The notes: generated by a model from the sequence alone, not told the origin. Shown: positions 28,903-37,359, counted from the stretch's first letter. The stretch: DNA of 64,000 nucleotides from JABDGZ01 sp964483785 (GCA_964483785.1 CAZACW010000005.1:8815-72814), one strand, 5' to 3'. Numbers and translations are program-made.

Positions 28903-30488
28903 ATCCCCTCCCCCAAAAGCTGTTTCTGCGCGGGAACGCAGGCGGCGGGCAGCATCACGGTAAATACGCTGCCCTTGCCCACCTGGGACGAAAATGTGAT
29001 ATCGCCCCCGGATTTGCGCACAATATCATAACTGCTGCTTAAGCCCAGCCCCGTGCCCTGGCCCACGGGCTGGGTGGTGAAAAAGGGGTCGAAAATCTTG
29101 GTGTAGTGCTCCGGCGGGATGCCGCAGCCCGTGTCCCCGATTTCGATGCAGACCTGATGGTCCTTGGTGTAGGTCTTGATCGTGATAAAACCCTTGCCCT
29201 GGATGGCATGCGCCGCGTTGGTCAGCAAATTCACGAAGACCTGGCCGATCTTTTGGGGATTGCCGACGATCGAGGGCACCGTACCGTAATTTTTTCTCAA
29301 CTGGGCCTTGTATTTGATTTCATTCCAGACAATGTTCAAAATGCTTTCCATCAGGGCCTCCACATTCAGGGCCTCTTCCTTGCCCTTGTCGGGGCTGGCG
29401 AAATCGCAGAGGTCGGCCACGATCCGGCGCATATGCTCCGTGCCTTCCCTGGATTCCTTGATCAGGTTGCCGATGTCCCCTTCGATGAACTTGAAATTGA
29501 TCTCATGCCTGGTCTTTTCCCAATGACTTAAAAGCTGGAACAGTTTCTCCTGGTTTTTATCGTTGATGGCCTTGACCAGGTTCTGGACAAAGCTCAGCAA
29601 GGGCCGGTAATGCGCCAGGTATTTGTCCAGGGTCTGCAGATTGCAGTTGATAAAGCCGATGGGATTGTTGATTTCATGGGCGATGCCCGCGGCCAATTGG
29701 CCGATGGCGGAAAATTTTTCCGACTGCAGCAATTGGGCCTGGGCCTTTTGCAGGTCGCGGTGCGACCGCTGCAGCTCATCCAGGGCCTCGGTGAGCCGGC
29801 TGGTGCGCTCCCTGACCTTCAAGTCCAGGTTTTTGTTCAATTCATCCAGGCGGTGATTGCTTTCGATCAAGGCGTTCTGGGCCCCGCGCAGAATGCACAA
29901 CAGCACCAGCCAGGACAACAGCAATAATATGGACACCGTGATAAAGGAGACCTGGGAAAGATAGGCCTTGCTGTTTTCCACGGCCAGGGCCGCGTCCATC
30001 TGTTTTTTCAAATACGCATTGAGCTGCTCGATGCCCCGCTCATAATCGTTTCTCTGCAGTTCATATTCCTTCCCGAAAAGCAGGTCCATGGCCTCCTTGT
30101 TCTGCTTTTGGCGGATCAAGGCAAAGGCCGTATCTTCCATCTTCAATAATTTGATCTTGCCGCTGCCGGCGCGGTCTTCTTCCTTCCTATATATTTCCGG
30201 GGACACGGTCATGGCTTCCTGGATGGCTTCCTTCATTTTGGGCTCCACCGCGCGGTACTGCGCTTCCCAGGAACGGTCGCCGGTGGCTGCCGCCATGCGC
30301 GCGGACATGGTCATGATCTCGTCATCGTGGATGATCTGGCCCCTTAACTGCTCGATTTGCAGGTAACGTTCCTTCAAGGCGCTCACGGCCTGGCGGGCCT
30401 GATAATCGCGCATGCCTATGCCCACCAACAGCAGGCCGGTCAGGGCCAGGACCCCCGTAAAAAATCTTATGTAAAATTTATCGCTCAT
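28899..30488 (-). CDS. Membrane sensor histidine kinase (NtrB-like)
   Basis: 529 residues. Two membrane helices (about 9-26 and 179-199) bracket a periplasmic helical sensor of about 150 residues, then a coiled coil (about 205-265), H-box AAGIAHEINNPIGF, N-box VNLLTNAAHAI, G boxes DTGCGIPPEH and GTGLGLSSSYDIV. Likely phosphorylates the receivers downstream. The ligand is not identifiable. Confidence 0.92.
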   Translation of the reverse strand: MSDKFYIRFFTGVLALTGLLLVGIGMRDYQARQAVSALKERYLQIEQLRGQIIHDDEIMTMSARMAAATGDRSWEAQYRAVEPKMKEAIQEAMTVSPEIYRKEEDRAGSGKIKLLKMEDTAFALIRQKQNKEAMDLLFGKEYELQRNDYERGIEQLNAYLKKQMDAALAVENSKAYLSQVSFITVSILLLLSWLVLLCILRGAQNALIESNHRLDELNKNLDLKVRERTSRLTEALDELQRSHRDLQKAQAQLLQSEKFSAIGQLAAGIAHEINNPIGFINCNLQTLDKYLAHYRPLLSFVQNLVKAINDKNQEKLFQLLSHWEKTRHEINFKFIEGDIGNLIKESREGTEHMRRIVADLCDFASPDKGKEEALNVEALMESILNIVWNEIKYKAQLRKNYGTVPSIVGNPQKIGQVFVNLLTNAAHAIQGKGFITIKTYTKDHQVCIEIGDTGCGIPPEHYTKIFDPFFTTQPVGQGTGLGLSSSYDIVRKSGGDITFSSQVGKGSVFTVMLPAACVPAQKQLLGEGI

Positions 30489-30493
30489 GGCAT

Positions 30494-31078
30494 TTATCCC
30501 AGCGCTGATTTGACATGCTCTTTTAAGGCTTCATTGCTGAAAGGCTTTTGTAAAAATCCATCCGCGCCTAAGGCCTCGATTTTTTTGATTTCCTGCGGGT
30601 CATTGACTCCGGAGATGATCAAGATCTTGGTGTTCTTGTTCATGGGATCGTTGCGGATGCTGGCATACACCTGATAACCGTCCAAGGCCGGCATATAAAT
30701 GTCTAAGATGATCAGATCAGGCCTGAATGAGGTGAATTTCTTGCCCGCGTCAAAGCCGTCAAAGGCGGTTTCAATGTCATATTGATTGTCCATCATCAGC
30801 ATGCGCCTTAAAGAGTAGACAATGCCCCGGTCGTCATCTACGATCAGGACCTTTTTAAAAGAAGTGATCGGCCGCAGTTCAAGAGGAACAGGCATATTAT
30901 ATTCTTTTAGAAATTCCAAAAAATCATCAACACTGACCCTGCTGTGTTTGCCGGGGGTACGGTAGGCCTTTAATTTGCCGGATTCCACCCATTTGAGTAC
31001 AGCCCGGTGCGTCACGTGGCAATATTTAGCTATTGCCCCGGTTGTTAACGGCTCTGGCTGATGACTTTTGAGGCTCAT
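30494..31078 (-). CDS. Excisionase-type HTH fused to a receiver domain
   Basis: 194 residues from ATG 31078, preceded by GGAG. Residues 10-55 are a MerR/excisionase-like helix-turn-helix (LTTGAIAKYCHVTHRAVLKWVESGKLKAYRTP shown in part: AIAKYCHVTHRAVLKW). Residues about 75-190 are a receiver with phosphoacceptor in LIILDIYMPALDGY and LQKPF. DNA-binding ahead of the receiver is the reverse of the usual order. First gene of the kinase operon; four 9-bp repeats lie in its leader and could be its own operator. An in-frame TTG at 31090 is less likely. Confidence 0.88.
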   Translation of the reverse strand: MSLKSHQPEPLTTGAIAKYCHVTHRAVLKWVESGKLKAYRTPGKHSRVSVDDFLEFLKEYNMPVPLELRPITSFKKVLIVDDDRGIVYSLRRMLMMDNQYDIETAFDGFDAGKKFTSFRPDLIILDIYMPALDGYQVYASIRNDPMNKNTKILIISGVNDPQEIKKIEALGADGFLQKPFSNEALKEHVKSALG

Positions 31079-31089
31079 AGGTTTCTCCA

Positions 31090-31125
31090 ATCTGTTCTAC
31101 TTGTTCCTAAAGTTCCATTTGTTCC
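31090..31125 (-). repeat. Four tandem 9-bp repeats in the leader of the HTH-receiver gene
   Basis: On the minus strand GGAACAAAT, GGAACTTTA, GGAACAAGT and AGAACAGAT follow each other without gaps (consensus GGAAC at a 9-bp period). They occupy the stretch between the predicted transcription start (about 31125) and the ribosome-binding site. Candidate operator for the encoded HTH protein; that link is inference. Confidence 0.65.
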
Positions 31126-31131
31126 AATTCA

Positions 31132-31160
31132 AAGATACAACATATTTCGGCCTTTGTCAA
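31132..31160 (-). promoter_or_regulatory. Promoter of the two-component operon
   Basis: Minus strand TTGACA (31155-31160), exactly 17 nt, TATCTT (31132-31137). A consensus -35 with a weaker -10 suits an activated or repressed promoter. It lies between the family A dimer and the 9-bp repeats. Confidence 0.6.
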
Positions 31161-31163
31161 ATG

Positions 31164-31223
31164 ACCACCACAACCCCCGGGGTTATGATGCTTAACCATC
31201 ATAACCCCGGGGGTTGTGGTGGT
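31164..31223. repeat. REP-like family A dimer (27-bp perfect inverted repeat)
   Basis: Left arm 31164-31190 and right arm 31197-31223 are perfect complements around CTTAAC. Each arm is itself a near-palindromic family A unit (core ACAACCCCCGGGGTTATG), so this is a head-to-head pair. It sits between the 3' end of the glycosyltransferase gene and the kinase-operon promoter and can form a very strong terminator hairpin. A GC-rich half-copy abuts it at 31222-31234. Confidence 0.85.
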
Positions 31224-31231
31224 TGCGGGGG

Positions 31232-32374
31232 TTAGACTTTGAAATAGAGGTGCAAAAGGCGGGAAATAAGCTTAGGGATATCCGTAATAACCGGCTTTCG
31301 CCGGAAGCGGGCCAGAACAGCCCTGGCTATCTTGGTCCGTAATAACCGGATTACAGCGGATTTGGGGGCAAGCTTTCGGATCTCATCAAAGAAGGTATTA
31401 TGATCAAAGATATCCCCTACCCTATGATACGGTAAATCTACAATCATGACCCTGATGATCCAGTATTCTTGTTCTGTAACTTGTTTAATATCATTAATTT
31501 GCGCTAATAAGACCAAATCTTTGACAACTTCCGGATATAAAAGTTTATTCGCCATAATGGCAATCCGCTGTAAAATAGCCTGGCGCTGGTCGTTTTCCAT
31601 AGTATTACCTGGAAGCAGATAGGTGCTCAACGGCAGTTCTTTATAAAGCTTGGCAAAATAGACCTGATCATATTCCAGCCATTTGCTCATTTTATGGTCA
31701 ACGGTAAAACGGTCGCGTTTGGCGCCTCTTTCATCCGTATGCTGCCGGTAATGAAAGGTGGCCCCGCCCGGCACGCGGATGCCTTTGAAATGCCGGGCGA
31801 TCCTGATGCCCATTTCATAATCCTGGGAGCGCAGTAAATCAGGGTCAAACAAGCCCACCTTTTGATAACAGGAAGTGCGCGCGAACAAGCCTGCCCCGCA
31901 CAAAAAATTGGCCTCCAAAAGCTGGAGCAAAAACCCTTTTTCCTCTAGGTCCGGGATTTTAAATTCATACAGGACTTCGCCGATTTTATGATTGTCTTTG
32001 CGGCTGGCGCTAAAATAAAAAGTGCTGTAACTAAACCCGTATTCCGGATTTTTTTCCAAAGGGTCCACGAAACGCCTTAAGGCATCGGCCAAGGCCACAT
32101 CATCGTCATCAAAGATCCAGACATAGTCCCCGGTCGTTTTGGCCAGGCCTTGGTTGATGGCGCTTGGTTTTCCCATCTGCCGGCCGGATTCCATATAATC
32201 GATGTGTTTCCCATAGGCGGCGCAGACGCTCTTGGTATTGTCGCTGGAGCCATCATTGACCACGATGATCTGATGAGGTGCCAGGGTCTGGGCCAGGATG
32301 CTGTCCAAACATTCCCCCAAATACACGGCCCGGTTGAAGGTGGGGATCAATACTGTGATTTTAGGTTCTGGCAT
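31232..32374 (-). CDS. Family 2 glycosyltransferase
   Basis: 380 residues from ATG 32374, four nt after the recO stop (TAACCCCATG). GT-A fold: VLIPTFNRAVYLGECLDSIL, IIVVNDGSSDNT, the metal-binding DDDD in VWIFDDDDVALAD (about 95-105), and RSQDYEMGIRIA. The C-terminal 150 residues have no recognised domain. Likely adds a sugar to an envelope polysaccharide or glycan; donor and acceptor unknown. The frame stays open upstream inside recO, but those codons do not resemble the family. Confidence 0.88.
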   Translation of the reverse strand: MPEPKITVLIPTFNRAVYLGECLDSILAQTLAPHQIIVVNDGSSDNTKSVCAAYGKHIDYMESGRQMGKPSAINQGLAKTTGDYVWIFDDDDVALADALRRFVDPLEKNPEYGFSYSTFYFSASRKDNHKIGEVLYEFKIPDLEEKGFLLQLLEANFLCGAGLFARTSCYQKVGLFDPDLLRSQDYEMGIRIARHFKGIRVPGGATFHYRQHTDERGAKRDRFTVDHKMSKWLEYDQVYFAKLYKELPLSTYLLPGNTMENDQRQAILQRIAIMANKLLYPEVVKDLVLLAQINDIKQVTEQEYWIIRVMIVDLPYHRVGDIFDHNTFFDEIRKLAPKSAVIRLLRTKIARAVLARFRRKPVITDIPKLISRLLHLYFKV

Positions 32375-32378
32375 GGGG

Positions 32379-33113
32379 TTACGGCAAAAACCGCGCGGAG
32401 CGCAGATGGCGCTCCAAATGAAAGACCAAAAAATGATTGAGGATGTACTTAAGCTCTTTTTTGACAAAGGGCGCCATGCCCAGCCGCAGGGAATTCTCCC
32501 AATCATGGTTCTGGATATGCAGGATGGAAGCCACCGAGCCCCGGGAAATGGCGCTTGTCTCGCCGGAAGCGTCCTGGCAGGAAACACATAAAAGCCCGCC
32601 CAAACGCAGGCTGAAACGCGGCGTCTCGTGCACATCCTGGCTGCAGCGCACGCAGGCTTCCAGATGGGGCTGAAACCCGGACAAGGAAAGGATCTTGATT
32701 TGGAAGGTGTGGACGAGTTTGCTGATGTCCGGGGCCGTTTGCAGGGACCTTAAAAATACCCGCACCAAATCATAGATCTTCCCGTTGCACTCTTCCGCCG
32801 GCATCAGCGCATCGATCAGTTCCGCGGCGTAACTGGCCGCGGTCATGCGCTCCAAATCCTGACGAAACCCCGCGTAATAATCCTTCATGTCGCAATGGCT
32901 GACTAAATGCAGGTCGCTGTGGCGGTATTGGTAGTAGACGATATCGTTCAGGGAAAACTTCTCGAGGCTGGAGCCGAATTTCCCGGGGTCGCGGCGGATG
33001 CCTTTAAGCACCCCCTTGACCTTGCCGTGGTCCCGCGTAAAGAACGTGGCGATGCGGCTGGTCTCCCGAAAATCCATCGACTTTAAAACAATGCCTTCAG
33101 TTTTTACAATCAT
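32379..33113 (-). CDS. recO: DNA repair protein RecO
   Basis: 244 residues. N-terminal OB fold (TEGIVLKSMDFRETSRI, TFFTRDHGKVKGVLKG), helical domain and a C-terminal zinc site with CVRC and CVSC (about 146-187). RecO loads RecA on SSB-coated single strands with RecR. It is divergent from the ExeA-like gene, with 38 nt between the start codons. Confidence 0.93.
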   Translation of the reverse strand: MIVKTEGIVLKSMDFRETSRIATFFTRDHGKVKGVLKGIRRDPGKFGSSLEKFSLNDIVYYQYRHSDLHLVSHCDMKDYYAGFRQDLERMTAASYAAELIDALMPAEECNGKIYDLVRVFLRSLQTAPDISKLVHTFQIKILSLSGFQPHLEACVRCSQDVHETPRFSLRLGGLLCVSCQDASGETSAISRGSVASILHIQNHDWENSLRLGMAPFVKKELKYILNHFLVFHLERHLRSARFLP

Positions 33114-33116
33114 ATC

Positions 33117-33143
33117 TTGATTATGCCAAAATTGTGCTATAAT
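33117..33143 (+). promoter_or_regulatory. Extended -10 promoter of the exeA-like gene
   Basis: Perfect TATAAT (33138-33143) preceded by TGC, an extended -10; a weak -35 TTGATT (33117-33122) is 15 nt away. The ATG at 33152 is 8 nt from the hexamer, so the transcript would start about at the start codon. Confidence 0.55.
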
Positions 33144-33151
33144 TCAAGGTA

Positions 33152-33973
33152 ATGTACAACGATTTTTATAAATTCAAAGAATCCCCTTTCAGCATCACCT
33201 CCGACCCAGAATTTTTTTTCCCGTCCTCGCGCCACGAAGAGGCCTTCAGCCACCTGCTTTACGGCATCGGCACGCGCAAGGGCATCATCGTCATCACCGG
33301 CGAGATCGGCACAGGCAAGACCACCCTCTGCCGCGCCCTGCTCAACCGGCTGGACAAGTCCGTCAAGACCGCGCTCATCTTAAACCCCAATTTTTCAGAC
33401 CTGCAGCTCTTGCAGATGATCATCAATGACTTAGACATCCGCTACACCAAAAAAACCAAGCTGGATTTAGTCGGCGCCATCAGCCTTTTTCTCATCGATG
33501 AATCGGTCAAGGGCAACAACGTGGCCGTGATCATCGACGAGTGCCAGAACCTCAACATCCGCCAGCTGGAACAGATCCGCCTCCTGTCCAATCTCGAGAC
33601 CGAAAAGGAAAAGCTGCTGCAGATCATCCTGGTCGGACAGCCGGAGCTGGGCGAAAAGCTCAAGAACCCGGCCCTGCGCCAGCTCACCCAGCGGGTCACC
33701 GTGCGCTACCACATCCTGCCCCTGCAAAAATCAGAGACCGAGGCCTATATCCGCCACCGCCTGAAGGTGGCCGGCGCAGACCGCAGGCTCCATTTTACGC
33801 CGCAAGCCATCGAGGCCATTTACGCGGCCTCCCAGGGCACGCCCAGGGTCATCAATATTCTCTGCGACCGCGCCCTGTTGGCCGGATATACCCGGGAAAC
33901 CTTTACCATTGACCATTCCTTGATCATCGAAAGCGCGAAGGAGACAGCTTTGACGTATGAGTATCATCCATGA
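33152..33973 (+). CDS. ExeA/GspA-like AAA ATPase
   Basis: 273 residues. N terminus MYNDFYKFKESPFSITSDP is the family signature; Walker A GEIGTGKTTL (about 48-57), Walker B AVIIDECQNL (about 126-135), sensor region ILVGQPEL. Unlike ExeA from Aeromonas there is no C-terminal peptidoglycan-binding domain. The gene overlaps the GspB-like gene by 17 nt. The pair probably helps place a type II secretion or pilus complex in the envelope; no other secretion genes are in the window. Confidence 0.88.
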   Translation: MYNDFYKFKESPFSITSDPEFFFPSSRHEEAFSHLLYGIGTRKGIIVITGEIGTGKTTLCRALLNRLDKSVKTALILNPNFSDLQLLQMIINDLDIRYTKKTKLDLVGAISLFLIDESVKGNNVAVIIDECQNLNIRQLEQIRLLSNLETEKEKLLQIILVGQPELGEKLKNPALRQLTQRVTVRYHILPLQKSETEAYIRHRLKVAGADRRLHFTPQAIEAIYAASQGTPRVINILCDRALLAGYTRETFTIDHSLIIESAKETALTYEYHP

Positions 33974-34526
33974 TGCCCTGAAAAAAGTCCAATGGGCCAA
34001 GACCAACGGGACCGAGGGCACGCCCCAAGAAGGCCCAGCGAACACCGAAACCGCTGCCTTGCCTATGAAAAACAAATGGAGCTCTTTGCTGGCCATGGTC
34101 CTGGCCGTGGTCATCACTGCCGGGTCCCTGTGGTATATTTATGCGCAATTCAAGACCCAATGGCACGACCAGGTCCCCCGGGTCCAGCGCATGGCCAAGG
34201 CTTCACTATATAAATTGATCAACAAAAAAGAAGTCCCTGTCCTGCAGCCCAAACCCCCGGCTGAACTCAAGCCCCTGGCCAAGATCACGATCAACGCTCC
34301 TCCTGTCACCGTGGACACCACCAACCCCGCGGCCAAGCCTCCGGCGCCCCTGACCCTGAACATTCACGGGATCATGTCCAACGCGTCGGGCAATCTGGTG
34401 CTGATCAACAATTCCGTGTACCAGGAAGGCGATGAAATCGAAGGCGCCAAGATCATCAAGATCAGCCTGGATTCCATTACCGTCAACAATAACGGCATCG
34501 AACAGACCATCCCAGTCCGGAATTAA
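33957..34526 (+). CDS. GspB-like membrane protein
   Basis: 189 residues. The N terminus MSIIHDALKKVQW is typical of GspB-type partners of ExeA ATPases; one membrane helix at about 44-64; a proline-rich linker (about 97-137); and a C-terminal GspC/PilP-like domain (LNIHGIMSN, LVLINNSVYQEGDEIEGAKI). It should be bitopic with the C-terminal domain in the periplasm. The gene ends exactly where a family B array begins (TAA at 34524-34526). Confidence 0.8.
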   Translation: MSIIHDALKKVQWAKTNGTEGTPQEGPANTETAALPMKNKWSSLLAMVLAVVITAGSLWYIYAQFKTQWHDQVPRVQRMAKASLYKLINKKEVPVLQPKPPAELKPLAKITINAPPVTVDTTNPAAKPPAPLTLNIHGIMSNASGNLVLINNSVYQEGDEIEGAKIIKISLDSITVNNNGIEQTIPVRN

Positions 34527-34625
34527 AAAACTGGGACACATTGAAAAAACTGGGACAGAAAAAACTGGGACACATTGAGTTTTATTAAAAAACTCAATGT
34601 GTCCCAGTTTTTTCTCCCAGTTTTT
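34525..34625. repeat. REP-like array, family B (second locus)
   Basis: Two partial head units (34526-34557, CTGGGACACATTG and CTGGGACAG) precede a perfect 25-bp hairpin (34559-34583 against 34589-34613) with the same ACTGGGACACATTGA core as 26512-26599, then a short CCCAGTTTTT tail. It fills the space between the convergent gspB-like and aroB genes and probably terminates both. Confidence 0.85.
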
Positions 34626-34633
34626 AAACCATC

Positions 34634-35725
34634 CTAATCCAAATAATCTTGAATAGCTTGGGTGATGAGTTGAGGAGGAATGTCACAGACAATCCTGGCT
34701 TTGCCGATCGCACTGGCCAAGACAAAACGGTTGTGCCCTGCAGAAAATTTCTTGTCATGCCGCATCAAATCCAGGATTTGGCTTAATGTCACGCCCTTGA
34801 TTTTTTCCGGCAAGCCGGCCTTGGAAATCAGCCGGTTGATGCGCAGTTCATCGCGGGCTGACAAAAGCCCAAGTCTCATGGACATGCGCGCGGCGATACG
34901 CATGCCCAATCCCACTGCTTCCCCGTGATGAAAGCGGCCGTAACGGCCGGCAGCTTCGATGGCATGGCCGGCGGTGTGCCCGAAATTCAAGACCGTACGC
35001 AGGCCCTTGGTCTCCCGCTCGTCCCTGGATACAATGCCGGCCTTGATCGCCGCACAGCGGCGCACCATGAAGTCCAGGGCCACGCGCTCGCCCTTAAAAA
35101 TCTTGTCATGATGGGTTTCCAAATAAGCAAATAATTTCGGGTCCCCGATGATGCCGTACTTGATGGCCTCAGCCATGCCATTGGCGATCTGGCGTTGGCT
35201 TAAGGTCACCAGCCATTTGGTATCCGCCCAAACTAATTTGGGCTGATAAAACGCGCCCACAAGATTTTTGCCCTTGGGCATATCAATGCCGGTCTTGCCG
35301 CCGATGGAGGAATCAATCTGGGCCAAAAGGGTGGTCGGCACCTGGATATAGGGCACCCCCCGCTTGTAAACAGCCGCCACAAACCCAGCCAAATCCCCGA
35401 CCACGCCGCCGCCCAAGGCGATGATAAAAATCTTTTTGTCCACATCATAGGCGCTGATCTGCTCAAGCAAACGCAAGGCCCAGGCCGCGCTTTTGCTGGT
35501 CTCCCCTTCCGGCACATCAAAAAATTTGACCGTATAGCCCGCTTTTTTTAAGGCCGCGGCCAATTTCCTCCCGTACAACAATTCAATGAAGGAATGCGAG
35601 ATGATCAAGGCATCCTTGCCCAACTTTAAGCTTTTGAGCGCCGCGGGCAAATGTTTGAGGATATCATGGCCGATGGCGATCGTATAGGCCTTGTCCTTGA
35701 GATTGACCCGGACCTTGCTTTTCAT
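34634..35725 (-). CDS. aroB: 3-dehydroquinate synthase
   Basis: 363 residues from ATG 35725, which overlaps the M50 protease stop (ATGA). Second step of the shikimate pathway, DAHP to 3-dehydroquinate, using NAD+ and zinc. GGGVVGDLAGFVAAVYKRG, IDSSIGGKTGIDMPKGKN, the NFGHTAGHAIE zinc-ligand motif and RFHHGEAVGLG are all present. No other shikimate genes are nearby. Confidence 0.95.
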   Translation of the reverse strand: MKSKVRVNLKDKAYTIAIGHDILKHLPAALKSLKLGKDALIISHSFIELLYGRKLAAALKKAGYTVKFFDVPEGETSKSAAWALRLLEQISAYDVDKKIFIIALGGGVVGDLAGFVAAVYKRGVPYIQVPTTLLAQIDSSIGGKTGIDMPKGKNLVGAFYQPKLVWADTKWLVTLSQRQIANGMAEAIKYGIIGDPKLFAYLETHHDKIFKGERVALDFMVRRCAAIKAGIVSRDERETKGLRTVLNFGHTAGHAIEAAGRYGRFHHGEAVGLGMRIAARMSMRLGLLSARDELRINRLISKAGLPEKIKGVTLSQILDLMRHDKKFSAGHNRFVLASAIGKARIVCDIPPQLITQAIQDYLD

Positions 35726-36345
35726 AATTGCACCCCAATCCATTGTCCTGCCATCTGTATCATGGGCGAAAGAAATCCCAGCATCCCTAAATTCAAAAGC
35801 AGGATCACAATGATTATACCAAAAGGTTCAAGCCGGTTGTAGCTGTTTGCTAAGGAAGGAGGCAAAACACTGCTCACCACCCGGGAACCGTCGAGGGGCG
35901 GAATGGGCACCATGTTAAAAACAGCCAGGGTCAAATTAAGCAAAACGCCCCAGGCCAGGGTATCGGCGATTTGGGACAAGGCAGGCCATACATACAGCTT
36001 AGAAAAAATAAAGGCCAGGGCCATGTTGGTCAAGGGCCCGGCCAGGGCCACCAGGGCCATGCCTAAGCGCCGCGGCCGCAATTGATGAAAATTGACCGGC
36101 ACCGGCTTGGCCCAGCCGAAGAGCATCAAAGACTTAGTCAGCCCCATCACATGGGCCAAAAAAAGCGTACCGGGCACAAGAATACTGCCGACCGGGTCGA
36201 TATGCCTGATGGGATTTAAGCTGAGCCGGCCCTTGAGCTTGGCCGTCGGGTCTCCCAGCCAATAGGCGCACAGGCCGTGGGCCAATTCATGCAGCACAAT
36301 TGCCGGCACCAACACCACGCCAAGAAACAAGACGATATTGAGCAT
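35722..36345 (-). CDS. Site-2 protease-like M50 zinc metallopeptidase
   Basis: 207 residues, five or six membrane helices. Zinc motif HELAHG (about 19-24) and the second-site motif NMVPIPPLDGSR (about 143-154), which supplies the third ligand. A short M50B protein without PDZ or CBS domain, like many family members near aroB-type housekeeping genes. Likely cleaves membrane-bound substrates; target unknown. Starts 1 nt after the SH3 gene stop. Confidence 0.9.
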   Translation of the reverse strand: MLNIVLFLGVVLVPAIVLHELAHGLCAYWLGDPTAKLKGRLSLNPIRHIDPVGSILVPGTLFLAHVMGLTKSLMLFGWAKPVPVNFHQLRPRRLGMALVALAGPLTNMALAFIFSKLYVWPALSQIADTLAWGVLLNLTLAVFNMVPIPPLDGSRVVSSVLPPSLANSYNRLEPFGIIIVILLLNLGMLGFLSPMIQMAGQWIGVQL

Positions 36346-36346
36346 G

Positions 36347-37087
36347 TTATACGACCAGGGAAATTTTCTGGATATGCAAGAGAGGATACATCAGTTTTTT
36401 CTGGGGATCAGGGACCAGGTCCCCTTCCACATCAACGACGGTGCTGCAAAAAAGCGCGATCTGCGGGATGTCCTGCAGAAAAAACACGGATTTATCATCC
36501 ATGACAATTTCATAATGGACATCGGCCTGCACAGCTTGAACCAGGGCCTCCACCTTCCCGCGCATGGACACGAATGAACTGACCACCGCGGCAGGCACAG
36601 CTGCCGGGGATTGAACCGCGGCTTCCTGGACAAAGTCCTGGCGCACCCAGGCCACGGTCCCCTCGACGGGCTCAAGCTTAGTCCAACCCTGCGCCTGGGC
36701 CTTGACCTTGACGATGGTGCCTTTTTTGACTTCTCCCAAGGAGGCCGCGTCCGCACTGGCGGCCGAGCGGACATTCACATTGTCCCCCGTGACCTCCCCT
36801 AAAGCTTCGCCTTTTTTCAGATTGAGGTAATCGGAGCGGATATATTCCTCCGTCGAGAGCAAAGGCTGGATCTTGTACCATTCATAACTGCGCCCCAAGA
36901 CCAGGACCCTCTGGCCCTTGCTTAATTTGTCGACCTTGGCGAAATTAGTATTGGGACCCGCGCGGACATTGACGGATTCTTTGGACACTTCGGCCCAAAA
37001 AGGAAAATGCTCATCGGCATGCCCCGGGGCCGCAAACACAAACCCCAAGCACAGCGATGAGCAAATCAAGACATTTGTATTCGGCAT
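36347..37087 (-). CDS. Exported protein with two bacterial SH3 domains
   Basis: 246 residues. Signal peptide of about 24 residues ending GHA. Two SH3b domains: about 30-95 (SVNVRAGPNTNFAKVDKLSKG) and 97-155 (NVNVRSAASADAASLGEVKKG). The C-terminal 90 residues are unrecognised. Bacterial SH3 domains often bind peptidoglycan, so a periplasmic wall-sensing or wall-binding role is likely. Its ATG overlaps the stop of the small basic protein gene (TAATG). Confidence 0.82.
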   Translation of the reverse strand: MPNTNVLICSSLCLGFVFAAPGHADEHFPFWAEVSKESVNVRAGPNTNFAKVDKLSKGQRVLVLGRSYEWYKIQPLLSTEEYIRSDYLNLKKGEALGEVTGDNVNVRSAASADAASLGEVKKGTIVKVKAQAQGWTKLEPVEGTVAWVRQDFVQEAAVQSPAAVPAAVVSSFVSMRGKVEALVQAVQADVHYEIVMDDKSVFFLQDIPQIALFCSTVVDVEGDLVPDPQKKLMYPLLHIQKISLVV

Positions 37088-37359
37088 TATTTCTTGGCGC
37101 CCGCGGCCGGCTTGGCAGCAGGTTTGGCGGCTTCGGCAGGCTTGGCCGCGCCTTCGGCAGGAGCAGCAGCGCCCTCCTCAGCCTTGGCTTTCTTCTTGGC
37201 CTTGATGCGGACGATCTTGGTCTTGGGCAGTCCGACCACCGTGGAATCTTCCTTCCAAAGGCCTTTTTTCATCAGCTCTTTGATGCGCTCGATGCGAGAC
37301 TGCACGGTCCTTTGGGTCGCGCCGGCCCTGTCGATTTTTAACGAAGGATGCAATGACAT
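37087..37359 (-). CDS. PVC-type small basic protein
   Basis: 90 residues from ATG 37359, the one start nearby with a strong Shine-Dalgarno (GAGGAG, 7 nt). Residues 1-55 (MSLHPSLKIDRAGATQRTV..., RIERIKELMKKGLWKE, VVGLPKTK) match the small basic protein family known from Chlamydiae, Verrucomicrobia and Planctomycetes (TIGR04137 as I recall it). The tail is Ala/Pro/Lys-rich and possibly disordered. Function unknown; nucleic-acid or ribosome binding has been guessed from the charge. Start overlaps the SPOR gene stop by 1 nt. A longer in-frame reading to 37494 lies inside that gene and is rejected. Confidence 0.85.
   Translation of the reverse strand: MSLHPSLKIDRAGATQRTVQSRIERIKELMKKGLWKEDSTVVGLPKTKIVRIKAKKKAKAEEGAAAPAEGAAKPAEAAKPAAKPAAGAKK

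Noticed and set aside
31164..31223. CRISPR repeat or phage attachment site
   Set aside because: The element is a single inverted dimer of a dispersed palindrome with no spacers and no integrase nearby.
32375..32635. N-terminal extension of the glycosyltransferase
   Set aside because: It lies wholly within recO in another frame and has no similarity to glycosyltransferases; the ATG at 32374 begins the conserved domain.
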